In this document: in pieces, positions 24,748 through 34,008 of the stretch
Layout of the letters: each line of letters opens with the position of its first letter
Position numbering within the stretch: the first letter of the stretch is position 1
Source: Pseudomonas fluorescens
Lineage (GTDB): Bacteria; Pseudomonadota; Gammaproteobacteria; Pseudomonadales; Pseudomonadaceae
Length of the DNA stretch: 64,000 nucleotides
NCBI RefSeq assembly: GCF_902497855.1
Contig: NZ_CABVHU010000014.1
Coordinates: 147,326 to 211,325, forward strand
Direction: 5' to 3'
Program-made: the position numbers and the translations under genes
The notes under the pieces: model-generated
What the model was told of the DNA's origin: nothing
What the model saw: the letters and a program-made list of their open reading frames with translations, nothing else
Databases searched by the model: none

Positions 24748-25724
24748 GCTCGACCCCCGATGTAAGCCGATACCACGTCGATACGGCCGTGCCCCAGCTC
24801 ATAGCTGATTTGGTCTCGGGCCTCCCGATCGAGGCTTTGGTTGAGTTGATAGCAACGGCCGCCGTTGATGGGCGCGGGATGAAGGGTGATTTGCTCATAG
24901 CGTTCGCACGCATAAGCCGCCCGCAATTCGTGGAAGCCTTTGAGGTTGTGCTGATGGAGGATGTCCCGTGCCGGGCGGACGATTCCCCGTTGGAAATCGA
25001 GGTAGCGTTCGTCCGGTGCAAGCAGGTTGCGGCTACCGTCGGGCGAGACCTGTTCGGCAAACCTCAGCGCGTCACGAATATGCTCATCTGCCGTGATCCA
25101 GCGAGATGCCGAAGCGCCTGAGCGGCCACCTTTGGTGCCATCCTGGATGTTGATTCTGCCGAACCTCTCGGCTTCCCGTTGCAGTCGAGGAAGGTCGGCC
25201 AAAATGGCCTCGCGCAAGCGCATGCCGGTGGTTCGCGCCAACTGCGCGATGGCCGCGGCGCGCGGCATTTGGTGTTCGCAGAGCACGTCGACGATCCGCT
25301 TCACGTGTTCGCGGTCTTGGCCTTGCGGCACCGAGCGGCGAACACTGGTGCGCCACATCCCTAGCGCCTTGCTCGGACTCGGCACTTTTACATACTGATC
25401 ACCGCGAAGCGCGGCCATGGTCCGGTTCACGCTGGATAACCGGTTTTGCGCGGTGGCGATGCAGATAGCCCCTTGTTCAACTTGCTGCCGCAGATGCCCG
25501 GCATAGTCCAACAAGGTCTGCCGATCAATTTTTCGCGCATCGTTAAACCCCGGCCCATCCTCCGACCGACACCAGCGCACAAACGCCTGCCACCGATCAC
25601 TGTGTGCTTTGACTGTCCCGTAATGCCCGCCGCCAAACATATCGCGCAATGCCTGTGGCCCGGCATAGCTCAGTTGCCGACCCCATCCAAAATTTCGCCC
25701 GTCCCGTCTACCGACCAATGCCAT
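24744..25724 (-). CDS. Integrase-domain-containing protein (tyrosine recombinase-like)
   Basis: A 326-residue protein with an N-terminal SAM-like core-binding domain (residues ~40-130) and a C-terminal catalytic-like domain. RTTGMRLREAIL supplies the first Arg, HELRAAYACER the H-x2-R box, ELGHGRIDVVSAYIGG the final His and Tyr. This pattern fits the Pfam Phage_int_SAM_2/Integrase_1 type found in Pseudomonas integrative elements. It is not next to an att site, so it is either cargo or the recombinase of an older element now inside the island. Confidence 0.75.
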   Translation of the reverse strand: MALVGRRDGRNFGWGRQLSYAGPQALRDMFGGGHYGTVKAHSDRWQAFVRWCRSEDGPGFNDARKIDRQTLLDYAGHLRQQVEQGAICIATAQNRLSSVNRTMAALRGDQYVKVPSPSKALGMWRTSVRRSVPQGQDREHVKRIVDVLCEHQMPRAAAIAQLARTTGMRLREAILADLPRLQREAERFGRINIQDGTKGGRSGASASRWITADEHIRDALRFAEQVSPDGSRNLLAPDERYLDFQRGIVRPARDILHQHNLKGFHELRAAYACERYEQITLHPAPINGGRCYQLNQSLDREARDQISYELGHGRIDVVSAYIGGRA

Positions 25725-26009
25725 GATCCAACTCCTCTCGAAGCAAAACTTTTAAAAACTTCCCCACGTCATCCCGCCATGGATGTTGAGTGCTATCAGG
25801 GATCAAGGCCCCTGCGACCTGTGAGGGTTGTCTGCTAACGCGGGACTGGCGGCTCCTTACGGCCGGGAGCTTGGGCATCTCATGATCTGACCTCCTGGAC
25901 ACTTCCAAAGAAGTGGGCGGGTGGAGGCTGCGCTGGCTGACGAGCCCAGCGCCGCGAGATCCTGAGTCGGGTGAAGGCAGTGAAGCGATGACTGGGGCAT
26001 GCCTGACTG

Positions 26010-26291
26010 TCAGTCAGGTGCAGTCCATTCCGTGGGCTGCGGCACCATCATCTGCATCGCTGTTGCTGGTGACTTTTCGGTGTTTGTCACGCCGATTGTC
26101 ACGAGGGGGAATGCCGCAAAGCCTTGTACGAGTTGGGCTGCAGCAGCGGTAGGAGCGCCCGTCTCTTTCCGGAAGAAAGAGACGGGCGCAGGTTGGCGCA
26201 AGGAAATGGCCAAGCGGATAGGTTGCTGCAGGGCAGCTATGAAAGGGGATGAGTTGCCGCAGTGGGCACACTGATAAAAGTAGGCATCCAT
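26010..26291 (-). CDS. Possible small protein with a CxxC motif (93 aa)
   Basis: From the ATG at 26291 the frame begins MDAYFYQCAHCGNSSPFIAA, a possible zinc ribbon, then becomes low-complexity. A 15-bp perfect palindrome interrupts it. It may be real and conserved in integrative elements, or chance. The remainder of 25725-26008 has no gene I can support. Confidence 0.3.
   Translation of the reverse strand: MDAYFYQCAHCGNSSPFIAALQQPIRLAISLRQPAPVSFFRKETGAPTAAAAQLVQGFAAFPLVTIGVTNTEKSPATAMQMMVPQPTEWTAPD
26154..26188. repeat. Perfect 15-bp inverted repeat
   Basis: GCGCCCGTCTCTTTC, loop CGGAA, GAAAGAGACGGGCGC. Very stable hairpin without a T-run on either side. Confidence 0.7.
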
Positions 26292-26427
26292 CACATCGCT
26301 GTGACCGTGCGAGCCGCCGGACGCTAATCGCACTTTGGGAGAACCACCACGGTGTGGCGTAGCCTCAAAGGTTCTGGCTACCTGGGTTGCTGTCAACGAC
26401 AGCGCTTTGCCCGATCTTTTCTACGCC

Positions 26428-26517
26428 TGTGGATAATTCGGGTCAAGGCTCGAATTTTCGGGAGTTCTGCGGCTGTGGATGAAATTATCCACCGGTGGAA
26501 ATCAGTGGTTTTCCACA
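26428..26517. other. Four DnaA-box-like nonamers: origin-like patch
   Basis: TGTGGATAA (26428-26436, exact match to TTATCCACA on the other strand), TGTGGATGA (26474-26482), TTATCCACC (26485-26493) and TTTTCCACA (26509-26517), each of the last three one mismatch away. Four sites in 90 bp suggest a replication or DnaA-controlled region of the mobile element. No Rep gene was recognised. Confidence 0.45.
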
Positions 26518-26635
26518 GGCAGTTGCGTGGGCTTTAGATTTTTTAAGTGAGGTCCAGCCAAGCAGGGCGGCTTTGCAGCCCCGCTTGGATGGACCCGCGT
26601 GGACAAGCGGATCATCGAGATTTCGAGAACGTACG

Positions 26636-26767
26636 CTTACTTTGCTGCGCCGCGATTGGCTTTTGGCCGTGTGACATTCGTGCAGAGTCGTGAGGAGTGA
26701 CATCCTCCTGCTGATGGGTGACTGGGAATCGGCTCCACCAGTTCATGATCAGTCTCCGCTCGTCGAG
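26636..26767 (-). pseudogene. C-terminal relic of a second P4-type integrase
   Basis: Reads LDERRLIMNWWSRFPVTHQQ then EDVTPHDSARM, aligning with the end of the intact island integrase, IEERRLIMNWWSRYLEANRQ EHVTPHEFANQ. Nothing upstream belongs to an integrase, so only the last ~44 codons survive. It marks the edge of an earlier element in the same site. Confidence 0.8.
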
Positions 26768-26866
26768 TTGCGTGCGACTATGGAAGACTGAGTACAATCC
26801 CCGCACGTATGTCTTTTCTTCGACCTTTTGCAGCTACGTGAAGCCGGCTGATCATTTAGGAAGTCT

Positions 26867-28858
26867 TTGATGTCACTCAATCCCCACACCCTTGAAGACC
26901 TGCCCTCGCTGGTTGAATCTGTCGAGCTCGAATGCAAGCTCGCTCAGGGGCAGGATGGGAAGGGAGAGTTGCCTAAGGATTTCTGGTTAACCTACTCCGC
27001 TTTTGCTAACACTCAGGGTGGGGTAGTACTGCTTGGCGTGCGCGAGAAGGATGGGCAGTTCAGCGTCGCAGGCCTATCAAATATCGAGAAAGTACGTACT
27101 GACCTGTTCAATACCCTCAACAATCCGGCCAAGGTCAGTGTCAATCTGCTGACTGACCGGGAGGTGGTCGTCAGAGAGCTGGAGGGCAAGCAGGTACTTG
27201 AAGTGAAAATCCCGGCGGCTTCGCGTAAGCAGAAGCCGGTATTTCTCAATGGTCAGCCGCTAGGTAACACTTATCGTCGATTACATGAGGGTGATCGGCG
27301 TTGCTCTGAGGAAGATGTTCGCCGCATGTTCGCAGAGCAAGTGGAGGACTGTCGGGACGAGCGGATTTTGCCGAATTACGACTTCGCGGACATTGATCCG
27401 GACAGTCTGCGTATCTACCGCCAGATGCTAAGCGACATAAAACCAAGCCATCCAGCGCTGGAGCACCAAGGGATTGAGTTTCTCCGACAGATAGGAGGTT
27501 GGCGTAAGGACCGCGCGAACGGAGTCGAAGGGCTGACTCTGGCAGGTTTACTCATGTTCGGACGCTGGCTTTCGATCCAAGAGAGTGTGCCGCATTACTT
27601 TGTGGACTATCAGGAGCGGCCGTACGCCAAAACAGAACTACGTTGGGTGGATAGGCTCGTCCCTGATGGAACCTGGTCAGGAAATCTGTTTGATTTCTAC
27701 CGGCGGGTTTATCGCAAGTTGGTTGAGGACTTAAAGGTACCGTTCGCTCTCAAAGGTGATCAGCGCCAGGATGACACACCGGTACATGAAGCTCTGCGCG
27801 AGGCTTTGGTTAATACCTTGGTCCATGCCGACTATACCGGGCGGGTTTCTGTGTTAGTCGTGAAGCGTCCTGACTTGTTTGGTTTTCGCAATCCTGGCGG
27901 CTTACGTTTACCCCTTGAGCAGGTGTTGCAAGGTGGTACCAGCGATTGCCGGAACAGGCTAATGCACCAAATGTTTCTTCTTATCGGTCTTGGCGAGCGT
28001 GGTGGTTCTGGGGTTCCAAAAATCTACAGCGGGTGGCGCAGCCAGCATTGGCGACCGCCAGCCCTTTATGAAAAGCCCGAGCCCGAGCAAACCCTTCTTG
28101 AGCTTCGCATGTTGGACTTGCTTCCAGAAGGGGTGGTGGAGCAGTTACGAGAGCGATTTGGGGTTCGTTTCGAGAGCTTGGAACATACTGCTAGGTTGAT
28201 TTTGGCCACAGCCGCGATTGAGCGGGTGGTCAGCCATAATCGTCTCCTTGAGATTTGTGATACTCATGCTCATGACTTGAGCCAACTGCTTGCACGGTTG
28301 GTACGCGAGGGATTCCTTGTGCCCGACGGGCGCTCACGGGGCATGATTTATCACCTGCCGGGTGAGCAACTGCCTACGCCGGAGCAAGTGTTCGCAGGTC
28401 CGCTACAGAGCTCCGAACATTACGCCGGCAGCTCCGAACATAACGGGGCTAGCTCCGAACATAACGCAGGTAGCTCCGAACATAAGGTCGAGCTGGATAT
28501 GCAGCGAAACGATGATGGCTGCTTGTTGAGCGATCATATTGACGCGCCGCTGATCGATGCTTTGGACAGGCTTGATGCAGGGTTTCGAGAAAAGCTCGAA
28601 ATACTGGCTGAGGAGCCGCGCAATCGAGAGCGCATGCAAAAGGATCGTATGCAACAGGTGATTATCACCCTATGCAAGGAGCACTATCTGACGCTCAACG
28701 TTTTGGCTAATTTGGTAAAGCGCAGTCCAGATGCCCTCCGTCAGCAGTACTTGAATGGAATGGTGAAAAGCAGGCAGATTCAGTTGGCATTTCCGTCCAA
28801 GCCGACTCATGAAAGGCAGGCGTACAAAGCGTACATTAGTGGGCAGGACGAGGAGTAG
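26867..28858 (+). CDS. AlbA_2 (Schlafen-like) / HATPase_c_4 protein
   Basis: A 663-residue protein. Residues ~15-140 are the AlbA_2 domain (VELECKLAQG, TQGGVVLLGVREKDGQ). Residues ~290-400 hold a GHKL-type ATP-binding domain with HEALREALVNTLVHADY and GFRNPGG. The C-terminal part is helical with winged-helix-like stretches. Residues ~515-542 are four 7-residue repeats starting SSEH. Such proteins are annotated as predicted transcriptional regulators or RNA-binding proteins and are frequent island cargo; a defence role is suspected but unproven. A TACAAT -10-like element precedes the gene. Confidence 0.85.
   Translation: MMSLNPHTLEDLPSLVESVELECKLAQGQDGKGELPKDFWLTYSAFANTQGGVVLLGVREKDGQFSVAGLSNIEKVRTDLFNTLNNPAKVSVNLLTDREVVVRELEGKQVLEVKIPAASRKQKPVFLNGQPLGNTYRRLHEGDRRCSEEDVRRMFAEQVEDCRDERILPNYDFADIDPDSLRIYRQMLSDIKPSHPALEHQGIEFLRQIGGWRKDRANGVEGLTLAGLLMFGRWLSIQESVPHYFVDYQERPYAKTELRWVDRLVPDGTWSGNLFDFYRRVYRKLVEDLKVPFALKGDQRQDDTPVHEALREALVNTLVHADYTGRVSVLVVKRPDLFGFRNPGGLRLPLEQVLQGGTSDCRNRLMHQMFLLIGLGERGGSGVPKIYSGWRSQHWRPPALYEKPEPEQTLLELRMLDLLPEGVVEQLRERFGVRFESLEHTARLILATAAIERVVSHNRLLEICDTHAHDLSQLLARLVREGFLVPDGRSRGMIYHLPGEQLPTPEQVFAGPLQSSEHYAGSSEHNGASSEHNAGSSEHKVELDMQRNDDGCLLSDHIDAPLIDALDRLDAGFREKLEILAEEPRNRERMQKDRMQQVIITLCKEHYLTLNVLANLVKRSPDALRQQYLNGMVKSRQIQLAFPSKPTHERQAYKAYISGQDEE
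28409..28492 (+). repeat. Four 21-bp tandem repeats within the AlbA_2 gene
   Basis: AGCTCCGAACAT recurs exactly every 21 bp at 28409, 28430, 28451 and 28472, giving SSEHYAG, SSEHNGA, SSEHNAG, SSEHKVE. Being in frame, unit number can vary without breaking the protein. Confidence 0.9.
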
Positions 28859-28867
28859 GCTAACGGC

Positions 28868-30190
28868 CTACTCCCTCAAGCGGCTTTTCGCCTTGAGCCG
28901 CGTGACGTTCGTCCCGGTCTGGTTTGCAAATTCGTGCGGGGTGACATGCTCCTGCCGGTTGGCCTCCAGATACCGGCTCCACCAGTTCATGATCAGCCTG
29001 CGCTCCTCGATGAACTCTGCCTTGTGGATGTAAGCGGCGCGGACGTTGTTCCGCTCTTTATGGCTCATCTGCCTTTCAATGGCGGTCTCGGACCACAGTC
29101 CTGATTCAATCAGCGCGCTACAGGCCATCGAACGAAATCCATGCCCGCAGATTTCGGTTTTGGTGTCATAGCCCATTTTTCTGAGTGCGCTGTTCACCGT
29201 GTTTTCAGACATGGGCTTCCAAGGCTTGGCATCGCCTGCGAACACCAGATCGAATTTGCCGGTGAGGGCGTGGATCTGTTCAAGCAGGGTCACGGCTTGC
29301 GGCGATAAGGGTACAAGGTGGATATCCCCGGCCATCTTCGTACCCCTTGTTGAAAAGGGGACGCCGTCCAGTGCGGGTCGAGTGTCCGGTATCTCCCAAG
29401 TGCCGCGCTTGAGGTCGAACTCGCTCCAGCGGGCGAAGCGAAGTTCGCTGGAGCGGACGAACACATGCAGCGAGAGCATGACCGTCAGCCGGGTAAGTGC
29501 GCGGCCTCTGTAGGTGTCGATACGCTCCTGCAATTCAGGCAGATGCGATAAGGGTAAAGCAGGGCGGTGAATCACCCTGGGGGCTTTGATCAAACCTTCA
29601 AGGTCGGAGGCAGGGTTTGCCGCGATCTGTCGAGCACGTTTCGCCTCGCGCATGATGCTTTGTAGATAGTTTTGTACCCTTAAAGCGACGTCAATCGTGC
29701 CGCGTTTCTGGATCGCTTCCAGAGGTTGCATCAGGTCATGGGTGTCCAGATCGACAATAGAGCGAGCGCCGATCAGCGGGAAGACATGGGTTTTGAGGCG
29801 GCTCAGGACGGTCTTGGCATGGCCCGGAGCCCATTTGGCAGACATCGCTTCGTGCCAGTCCAGTGCGGCGCTTTCAAAGGTTCGGCCTTTGATTGCGGCC
29901 TGCGTCTTGGCTTGGTGTTTGGTCTCTATGGGGTCGATGCCATTCGCCAGCATCCGCTTGACCTCCAGGCGCTTGTTGCGCGCATCGGCGAGGCCGACCA
30001 CGGGATAGCTGCCGAACGAGGTCAGTCCTTCGCGTCCATCAGGCTTGATGTACCTGAGACGCCAGCCTTTACGGCCATTGGGTTGGACTAGAAGGTAGAG
30101 GCCGTCGCCGTCGAAAAGCTTGTAGGCGCGGTCGGTGGGCTTGGCTGAGCGGCAAGCCGAATCGGAGAGTGGAGCAGTGGTGCGCGACAT
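28868..30190 (-). CDS. P4-type tyrosine integrase of the tRNA-Thr island
   Basis: Site-specific recombinase of 440 residues. The N-terminal DUF4102 domain (YKLFDGDGLYLLVQPNGRKG) is followed by a core-binding domain and a catalytic domain with VRSSELRFARW (Arg), HGFRSMA (H-x2-R) and AAYIHKAEF (Tyr387). The gene is the last one before tRNA-Thr and points away from it, so it is the enzyme for the 25-bp att sites. It ends 9 bp from the convergent AlbA_2 gene. Confidence 0.95.
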   Translation of the reverse strand: MSRTTAPLSDSACRSAKPTDRAYKLFDGDGLYLLVQPNGRKGWRLRYIKPDGREGLTSFGSYPVVGLADARNKRLEVKRMLANGIDPIETKHQAKTQAAIKGRTFESAALDWHEAMSAKWAPGHAKTVLSRLKTHVFPLIGARSIVDLDTHDLMQPLEAIQKRGTIDVALRVQNYLQSIMREAKRARQIAANPASDLEGLIKAPRVIHRPALPLSHLPELQERIDTYRGRALTRLTVMLSLHVFVRSSELRFARWSEFDLKRGTWEIPDTRPALDGVPFSTRGTKMAGDIHLVPLSPQAVTLLEQIHALTGKFDLVFAGDAKPWKPMSENTVNSALRKMGYDTKTEICGHGFRSMACSALIESGLWSETAIERQMSHKERNNVRAAYIHKAEFIEERRLIMNWWSRYLEANRQEHVTPHEFANQTGTNVTRLKAKSRLRE

Positions 30191-30293
30191 AAGGGTACTC
30201 CCCCTTTATCGAATTACCTTACCCCTAACACTACCCCTAAAACGGTTGGAATCCACCAGTTTCTGACGGAAACCGATGGAACGCCAAAACGAG

Positions 30294-30318
30294 AAAACCC
30301 GCCAGAAGGCGGGTTTTT
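30294..30318. terminator. Terminator-like hairpin between integrase and tRNA-Thr
   Basis: AAAACCCGCC-AGAA-GGCGGGTTTTT, usable on both strands. On the minus strand it would end the tRNA-Thr transcript before the integrase gene. Confidence 0.8.
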
Positions 30319-30361
30319 CGAGGGTTCCAGAGATTTTGAAAGCCTTCTCTGGAACCTTATA

Positions 30362-30437
<76 letters not shown>

Positions 30438-30566
30438 GTGTTGGGCGACGATTATAGCGATTGGAATGGTTCTGTAAACCCCTGAATTCAGACTATTTTT
30501 GCGCAGGCGTCAGGCCAGGCCCGCGAGTGCTTGCGCGGGGCTGGCCAATGCAATTGCTTTAGCGCC

Positions 30567-31808
30567 TCAGACGCCGTTTTTAACGGCGTTGATCAGGTCC
30601 TGGTTCAGCACCTGCGCGGGCGCTACTTGCACGCTTTGGGTGTAGAACGGCGGCAGGTTCTGGGCCAGTGTCGACAAGGTTTGTGCGGTGGTGTTGCCCG
30701 GCAGCAGGACGTATTGCAGGTTGGACGGATAGCTCTGCGGTACGGGGCCTTCCATGGTCGAGCCGTAGGCGCCGAAGGTCATCACGGCCTGCGGTGTGGT
30801 GGGGTCGGGGGCGTAGAGGAAGACGAAGGTGCCGTATTTCGGATGGGTCAGGTATTGCTCGGCCTGGGCGCGAACGGCCGGGTCGGGGTCGTTCATCAGG
30901 GTCCAGCGCAGGAGTGCGTAGTTGCGGGTGGTTTCCATGAAGGCGGTGCGAATCGGTGACTGGTTTTCGACGCCGGCCTGGCACACCAGCAGGTTGCCGA
31001 ACGGGTCGATCAGGGCGACTGAGTTGAAGACGGTGCTTTGCTGTGCAGTCTTCAATAGCGCCGGGGCGAGTTCTGCGCCGGGGTCGCGGGGGTTGGCCGA
31101 TTGGATGGTCAGGGCGAACGGGCTGAGTGCAGTCAGTGCCTGGCGCACTTTGCTGTTGGCCGGCAGGTTTGCCGGGTTTTGCAGTTGGTCCGGCGGCAGG
31201 CCGCTGTTGTTGCTGGCCTCGCGCACGGTGTTGACGCTGGCGGAGAAGATGGAGCTGGTGAGGAAGTAGGCCGCCGAATCGATGGTCTCGCCACCGAACA
31301 CCGGACTGTTCGAGCCCTGATAGGCGCGGCTGACCGGCGCCGCAATCGCGTAGTAGCCCCAGGTGTCTTGCGCCTGTTGGCGGATCTGCGGCGGTAGCGA
31401 CGGAAAGTTGAATTGGCTGTTGTAGTTGATACCGGCGTAGTCATCGATCGCACTGACGGCGACGTTGAAGCCGGCGGTCAGTAGCGAACCGGCGCACATG
31501 GCGCACGGGTCCAGCGTAGTGACGACGGTCAATTGGCTGGGGGGCGGCAGGTTCAGTGGCGCGACGTTCTCGTAGTACCAGTCCACCAGCTGTCGCTCAC
31601 CGTGGGCGGTCGGGTCATGGGGCAGGAAGTAGGTGATGCCACTGCCGGGAAAGGGCATCAGCACGTTGTTATGCAGCGCGGCGATGACTTCGCCGGTGGC
31701 ATTATTGATGATGGCGCCGCCCACGGCGAAGGTTTGCTGCAGCGCCGCCTCGATGGCCTGGTTGGCGACGGTGTCGACGGCTTCCTGTGCACTGTTCAAT
31801 GTGCTCAT
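30567..31808 (-). CDS. Cytidine/deoxycytidylate-deaminase-family protein with long C-terminus
   Basis: A 413-residue protein. Near residues 65-115 it has the zinc-dependent deaminase motifs HGERQL (H-x-E) and DPCAMC (PCxxC). The remaining ~250 residues are unlike standard cytidine deaminases; a second region QSTVFNSVALIDPFGNLLVC could be a degenerate repeat of the fold. No signal peptide. The substrate is not assignable. ATG at 31808 has AAGGAG about 12 bases upstream; the frame stays open further 5' without a better start. Confidence 0.75.
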   Translation of the reverse strand: MSTLNSAQEAVDTVANQAIEAALQQTFAVGGAIINNATGEVIAALHNNVLMPFPGSGITYFLPHDPTAHGERQLVDWYYENVAPLNLPPPSQLTVVTTLDPCAMCAGSLLTAGFNVAVSAIDDYAGINYNSQFNFPSLPPQIRQQAQDTWGYYAIAAPVSRAYQGSNSPVFGGETIDSAAYFLTSSIFSASVNTVREASNNSGLPPDQLQNPANLPANSKVRQALTALSPFALTIQSANPRDPGAELAPALLKTAQQSTVFNSVALIDPFGNLLVCQAGVENQSPIRTAFMETTRNYALLRWTLMNDPDPAVRAQAEQYLTHPKYGTFVFLYAPDPTTPQAVMTFGAYGSTMEGPVPQSYPSNLQYVLLPGNTTAQTLSTLAQNLPPFYTQSVQVAPAQVLNQDLINAVKNGV

Positions 31809-32108
31809 GTTTTTCCCAGCTCCTTGCTGATTGAGCGTCAGACAATTCTGGCGCTTGGCAAAGATAGTTGAGGATATGCGCGCACGTTTATGTCGATTTG
31901 ACTTAAGGCTTATGCACAACAGGATATTTTCCACACCGGCTTAGAGAAAAAATTACGGACTTATTCTCTTATGCACGCAAATGCCTGTATTTGCGGTTTT
32001 TTTATAGGTGTACGAATATTGAACAGTTGTGTTTCAGTGCCAAAACAGCCGCCTATATTGGATCCGAGATAATTTCATCAACAGAGTTATCCACAGGCTT
32101 AGGCGTTT
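31809..32108. other. Intergenic region with DnaA-box-like nonamers and a plus-strand terminator
   Basis: TTATGCACA (31910-31918), TTTTCCACA (31927-31935) and an exact TTATCCACA (32087-32095). The hairpin CGCAAAT-GCCTGT-ATTTGCG with a T-run (31976-32003) points along the plus strand although both flanking genes run minus. No gene seen. Confidence 0.5.
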
Positions 32109-33338
32109 TTAAACGCGCTCGGCGAGCAGCAGAAAATTACGCGGTGTGAGCGGGGTGTCACAGAAGGTACCGAGGTGAACGGTGTATGCCTGCTCGGAGA
32201 GGAAAAGCGCCCGATCGAGGTTCAGCCACAGCTCCAATGGGCGTCGGAAAAGTCCGCGCAGCAGCTCCAAGTTGCGTACTTCGGCCAGTCGCTGCCATCC
32301 GGACACTTCCAGGGCAGGCCAGTCCTGCGGTCCGATTGTGGATAAGTCTTTAAGTGCGGCCAAATGATGGCAGTATTCGGCGAAGGATATATCCAGCCAG
32401 GCACTGGGCAGGGAAGGGGTAGGCAGGTATTCGTCAATGCCGCGCAGTTGCCGTTGCAGCAGGTCGAAGGCCAGGCGCCGGGCCATCGAGGTGTCGCGCT
32501 GGCGTCGGACGCGGGTGCCGGCTGTGACGGTTTCGCTCATTGGGAGCGAGAGGTCATCGAGGGACAGCTGCAAGCCGGACCTCTTGGCCGGGAGCGAAAG
32601 CGCCTGATATGCACTGGCACGGATCCGGTTGTAGCAGCAGGGGGCAATGGCCATCTGTTTGCAACCCGCTGAGCTGGCGAGTTGCATCAGGCGCACATGC
32701 AGATCACCGCAGGCGTGCAGCGCTACGGGCGTATGGTCAGCATTCAATAAGGCGGCGGCACCCGGCGCGAGTACGTCTTGTTCGACATGAAGCGCGTGCA
32801 AGTGATGACGCTGGCTGAGGGTCTGGCCGCTGGCGACCAATGCCGGGTCAGATTCCAGGCAAGTCAGCTGCTGACCGGTTTGCAGCAAGCGTCGTCCCAA
32901 ATGTCCTTTGCCCGCACACCAATCCAGCCAATGTTCAGGCGCAGAGGTAAATGCCAGCCGACTGGCGAACGCCTCAATCTGCTGCCACTTGCGCCCTGGC
33001 ACATCGACATTCAAGCGGTGTCCGGGCGCTCCAAGCGCGTGCGCCGGCAATTCATTCACTGCGCTTAACTCGCGGGACAACGCCGCCAGTGAAGCAAAGG
33101 GCTGCGGCGCATCCAGCAAGCAAGGTTGGTTATGGCTGTTTTCCGCCTCTTCCAACGACCGCTCCCGTAGCCAGAGCGCCAACTCCGGGTAGGACGCTTC
33201 CCATGGAAGTTGCAGATGAGTAAACGGCCGAGGTTTCCACAGCGCCTGATGCTCGACCAGAAACGCATCCAGCGCGGTGAAACGGGCGAGCAAGTCCTCG
33301 CCCGTCAGCACGCGGGCATCAGCGCCCCTGGCAGGCAT
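32109..33338 (-). CDS. SAM-dependent methyltransferase (METTL25-like type)
   Basis: A 409-residue protein with a Rossmann methyltransferase core. HWLDWCAGKGHLGRRLLQTG is the SAM-binding loop, TCLESDPALV the acidic loop, and VALHACGDLHVRLMQLA and IAPCCYNRI match the Methyltransferase_32 family. The ATG at 33338 overlaps the last 20 bases of the upstream permease gene, making it the last gene of the transporter operon. Its substrate is unknown; no link to amino acid uptake is implied beyond co-transcription. Confidence 0.8.
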   Translation of the reverse strand: MPARGADARVLTGEDLLARFTALDAFLVEHQALWKPRPFTHLQLPWEASYPELALWLRERSLEEAENSHNQPCLLDAPQPFASLAALSRELSAVNELPAHALGAPGHRLNVDVPGRKWQQIEAFASRLAFTSAPEHWLDWCAGKGHLGRRLLQTGQQLTCLESDPALVASGQTLSQRHHLHALHVEQDVLAPGAAALLNADHTPVALHACGDLHVRLMQLASSAGCKQMAIAPCCYNRIRASAYQALSLPAKRSGLQLSLDDLSLPMSETVTAGTRVRRQRDTSMARRLAFDLLQRQLRGIDEYLPTPSLPSAWLDISFAEYCHHLAALKDLSTIGPQDWPALEVSGWQRLAEVRNLELLRGLFRRPLELWLNLDRALFLSEQAYTVHLGTFCDTPLTPRNFLLLAERV

Positions 33339-34008
33339 CGACGCGCAGCCAGCGCTCCAGCAGCTTGAAGCCGCGTACCAGCACATAAGCCATCAGCAGG
33401 TAGAACATGCCCGCGGCGAAGAAAATCTCCACCGGCAGATAGGTCCGGGCAATGATGGTGCGGGCCATGCCGGTGAGTTCCAGCAGGGTCACGGTGCTCG
33501 CCAGGGCACTGGCCTTGAGCATCAGGATCACTTCGTTGCTGTAGGCCGGCAGGCCGATACGCGCCGCCCGGGGCAGGATGATGTAGAACAGCGCCTTGGC
33601 CCTGGACATGCCCAACGCCCGCGCCGCTTCGATCTCGCCCGGTGGAATCGCCTGGATCGCGCCGCGCAGGATCTCGGCGATGTAGGCCGCGGTGTGCAGG
33701 GTCATGGTCGCGGTGGCGCACCAGAACGGATCGCGCAGGTACGGCCACATTGAGCTGTTACGGACCGCGTCGAACTGTGCCAGGCCGTAGTAGACCAGGA
33801 ACAGCTGGACCAGCAGCGGCGTGCCTCGGAAAAAGAAGATGTAGCCGTAGGGAATTGCCCGCACGTACCAGAGGCGCGATGAGCGGGCGATGCCCAACGG
33901 GATCGCCAGGAGCAACCCGGCGATCACGGCGATGGCCACCAGTTCCAGGGTCAGGGTCGCACCCTGGGCCAGTTTCGGCAGCCATTTGATGATGACTTCC
34001 CAGTTCAT
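33319..34008 (-). CDS. Amino acid ABC transporter permease (HisM/AotM type)
   Basis: Inner-membrane permease of 229 residues with about five membrane segments and the EAA loop EAARALGMSRAKALFYIILP that docks the ATPase. The frame is open upstream to 34254, but the ATG at 34008 begins the HisM-like MNWEVIIKWLPKLAQGATLT and overlaps the HisQ stop by 4 bp. It forms a heterodimer with the preceding permease. Confidence 0.9.
   Translation of the reverse strand: MNWEVIIKWLPKLAQGATLTLELVAIAVIAGLLLAIPLGIARSSRLWYVRAIPYGYIFFFRGTPLLVQLFLVYYGLAQFDAVRNSSMWPYLRDPFWCATATMTLHTAAYIAEILRGAIQAIPPGEIEAARALGMSRAKALFYIILPRAARIGLPAYSNEVILMLKASALASTVTLLELTGMARTIIARTYLPVEIFFAAGMFYLLMAYVLVRGFKLLERWLRVDACQGR

Noticed and set aside
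24437..25060. 207-codon minus-strand frame
   Set aside because: Overlaps the integrase-domain gene and its coupled partner in another frame; no motifs.
24744..25724. Integrase-domain gene as the recombinase of the tRNA-Thr island
   Set aside because: It is far from both att sites, while the P4-type integrase abuts the tRNA and is the expected enzyme.
25913..26274. Two plus-strand frames in the island
   Set aside because: No ribosome site, no recognisable motif and a stable palindrome within.
31976..32003. Terminator as evidence for a plus-strand small RNA
   Set aside because: No convincing promoter could be placed upstream on the plus strand, so only the hairpin is reported.
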